From Deferribacteraceae bacterium UBA1873 (GTDB taxonomy: Bacteria > Chrysiogenota > Deferribacteres > Deferribacterales > Flexistipitaceae), in NCBI GenBank assembly GCA_002338145.1, contig DDHP01000086.1, positions 11,956 to 52,246 of the forward strand: a stretch of DNA of 40,291 nt, written 5' to 3'. Below are positions 40,241 to 40,291 of the stretch, piece after piece (the stretch's first letter is position 1; each line of letters begins with the position of its first letter). The notes below the pieces were generated by a model that saw nothing but the letters and a program-made list of their open reading frames with translations, did no database searches and was not told where the DNA came from. Position numbers and translations under genes: made by a program.

Positions 40241-40291
40241 ATGTCCTCCTGTAAAAGGTTAATTTTACATCTTTTAGACCTTAGAATAATA

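Overview
The window reads as a contiguous stretch of an AT-rich bacterial chromosome. Almost every gene is a housekeeping or core-metabolism gene; there is no phage, plasmid, IS element or CRISPR array. The gene content fits an anaerobic, possibly thermophilic or halophilic member of the Deferribacterota (a Flexistipes or Deferribacter type). It includes a Tat-exported membrane-bound [NiFe] hydrogenase, a LarA-type nickel enzyme, a CBS/DRTGG inorganic pyrophosphatase, glucosylglycerate-type osmolyte genes, FolE2 and an archaeal-type PncB. This placement is inference from gene content only.

Layout, left to right. At 46-534 a four-gene tRNA operon (Lys, Glu, Val, Asp; minus strand) has its own consensus promoter and an intrinsic terminator. 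At 545-4108 a minus-strand operon carries a class V aminotransferase, hisZ and purA, driven by a consensus promoter at 4146-4174. At 4394-9299 a plus-strand operon carries a sensor kinase with a Met/His-rich periplasmic loop, an NtrC-type regulator, argH and a lipoprotein. A TPR membrane protein and folE2 follow, convergent with mscS (minus). The folE2/mscS gap holds heptamer tandem repeats and a row of hairpins. At 12273-16013 lie a small zinc-ribbon membrane protein, tatB, tatC, moaA and larA; larA appears to use a non-AUG start.

At 16094-17231 an anti-sigma factor/antagonist pair (minus) is bracketed by near-identical 83-bp inverted repeats. A third copy of this element lies at 27.7-27.85 kb. 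At 17286-25811 a long plus-strand series runs ppaC, ribF, rimO, a BamD-like lipoprotein, serS, an RsmI-like methylase, glycerate 2-kinase and a YdcZ-family protein. Two ArsR-family regulators follow, behind a promoter that overlaps a perfect 16-bp palindrome. From 26586 to 36461 everything is on the minus strand: an aldo/keto reductase, dapB-dapA-dapF, the hydrogenase protease, then the hydrogenase cytochrome b, large and small subunits, pcm and pncB. Transcription of the hydrogenase set runs hyaA, hyaB, hyaC, an intrinsic terminator, hyaD, dapF, dapA, dapB. The window ends with a mannosyl/glucosyl-3-phosphoglycerate phosphatase and synthase pair (plus) convergent with fumC (minus), separated by more short tandem repeats.

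Several genes work together. TatBC would export the hydrogenase small subunit, which carries an SRRDFLK signal, and HyaD would process the large subunit. The sensor kinase and regulator form one phosphorelay. The two 3-phosphoglycerate glycosyl genes make a compatible solute. dapF/A/B serve lysine and peptidoglycan precursor synthesis. The most notable points are the inverted repeats around the anti-sigma pair, an Asp in place of a proximal-cluster Cys in the hydrogenase small subunit, the AUC-like start of larA, the metal-loop sensor kinase with a degenerate ATP-binding box, and a family of heptamer repeats at convergent gene ends.
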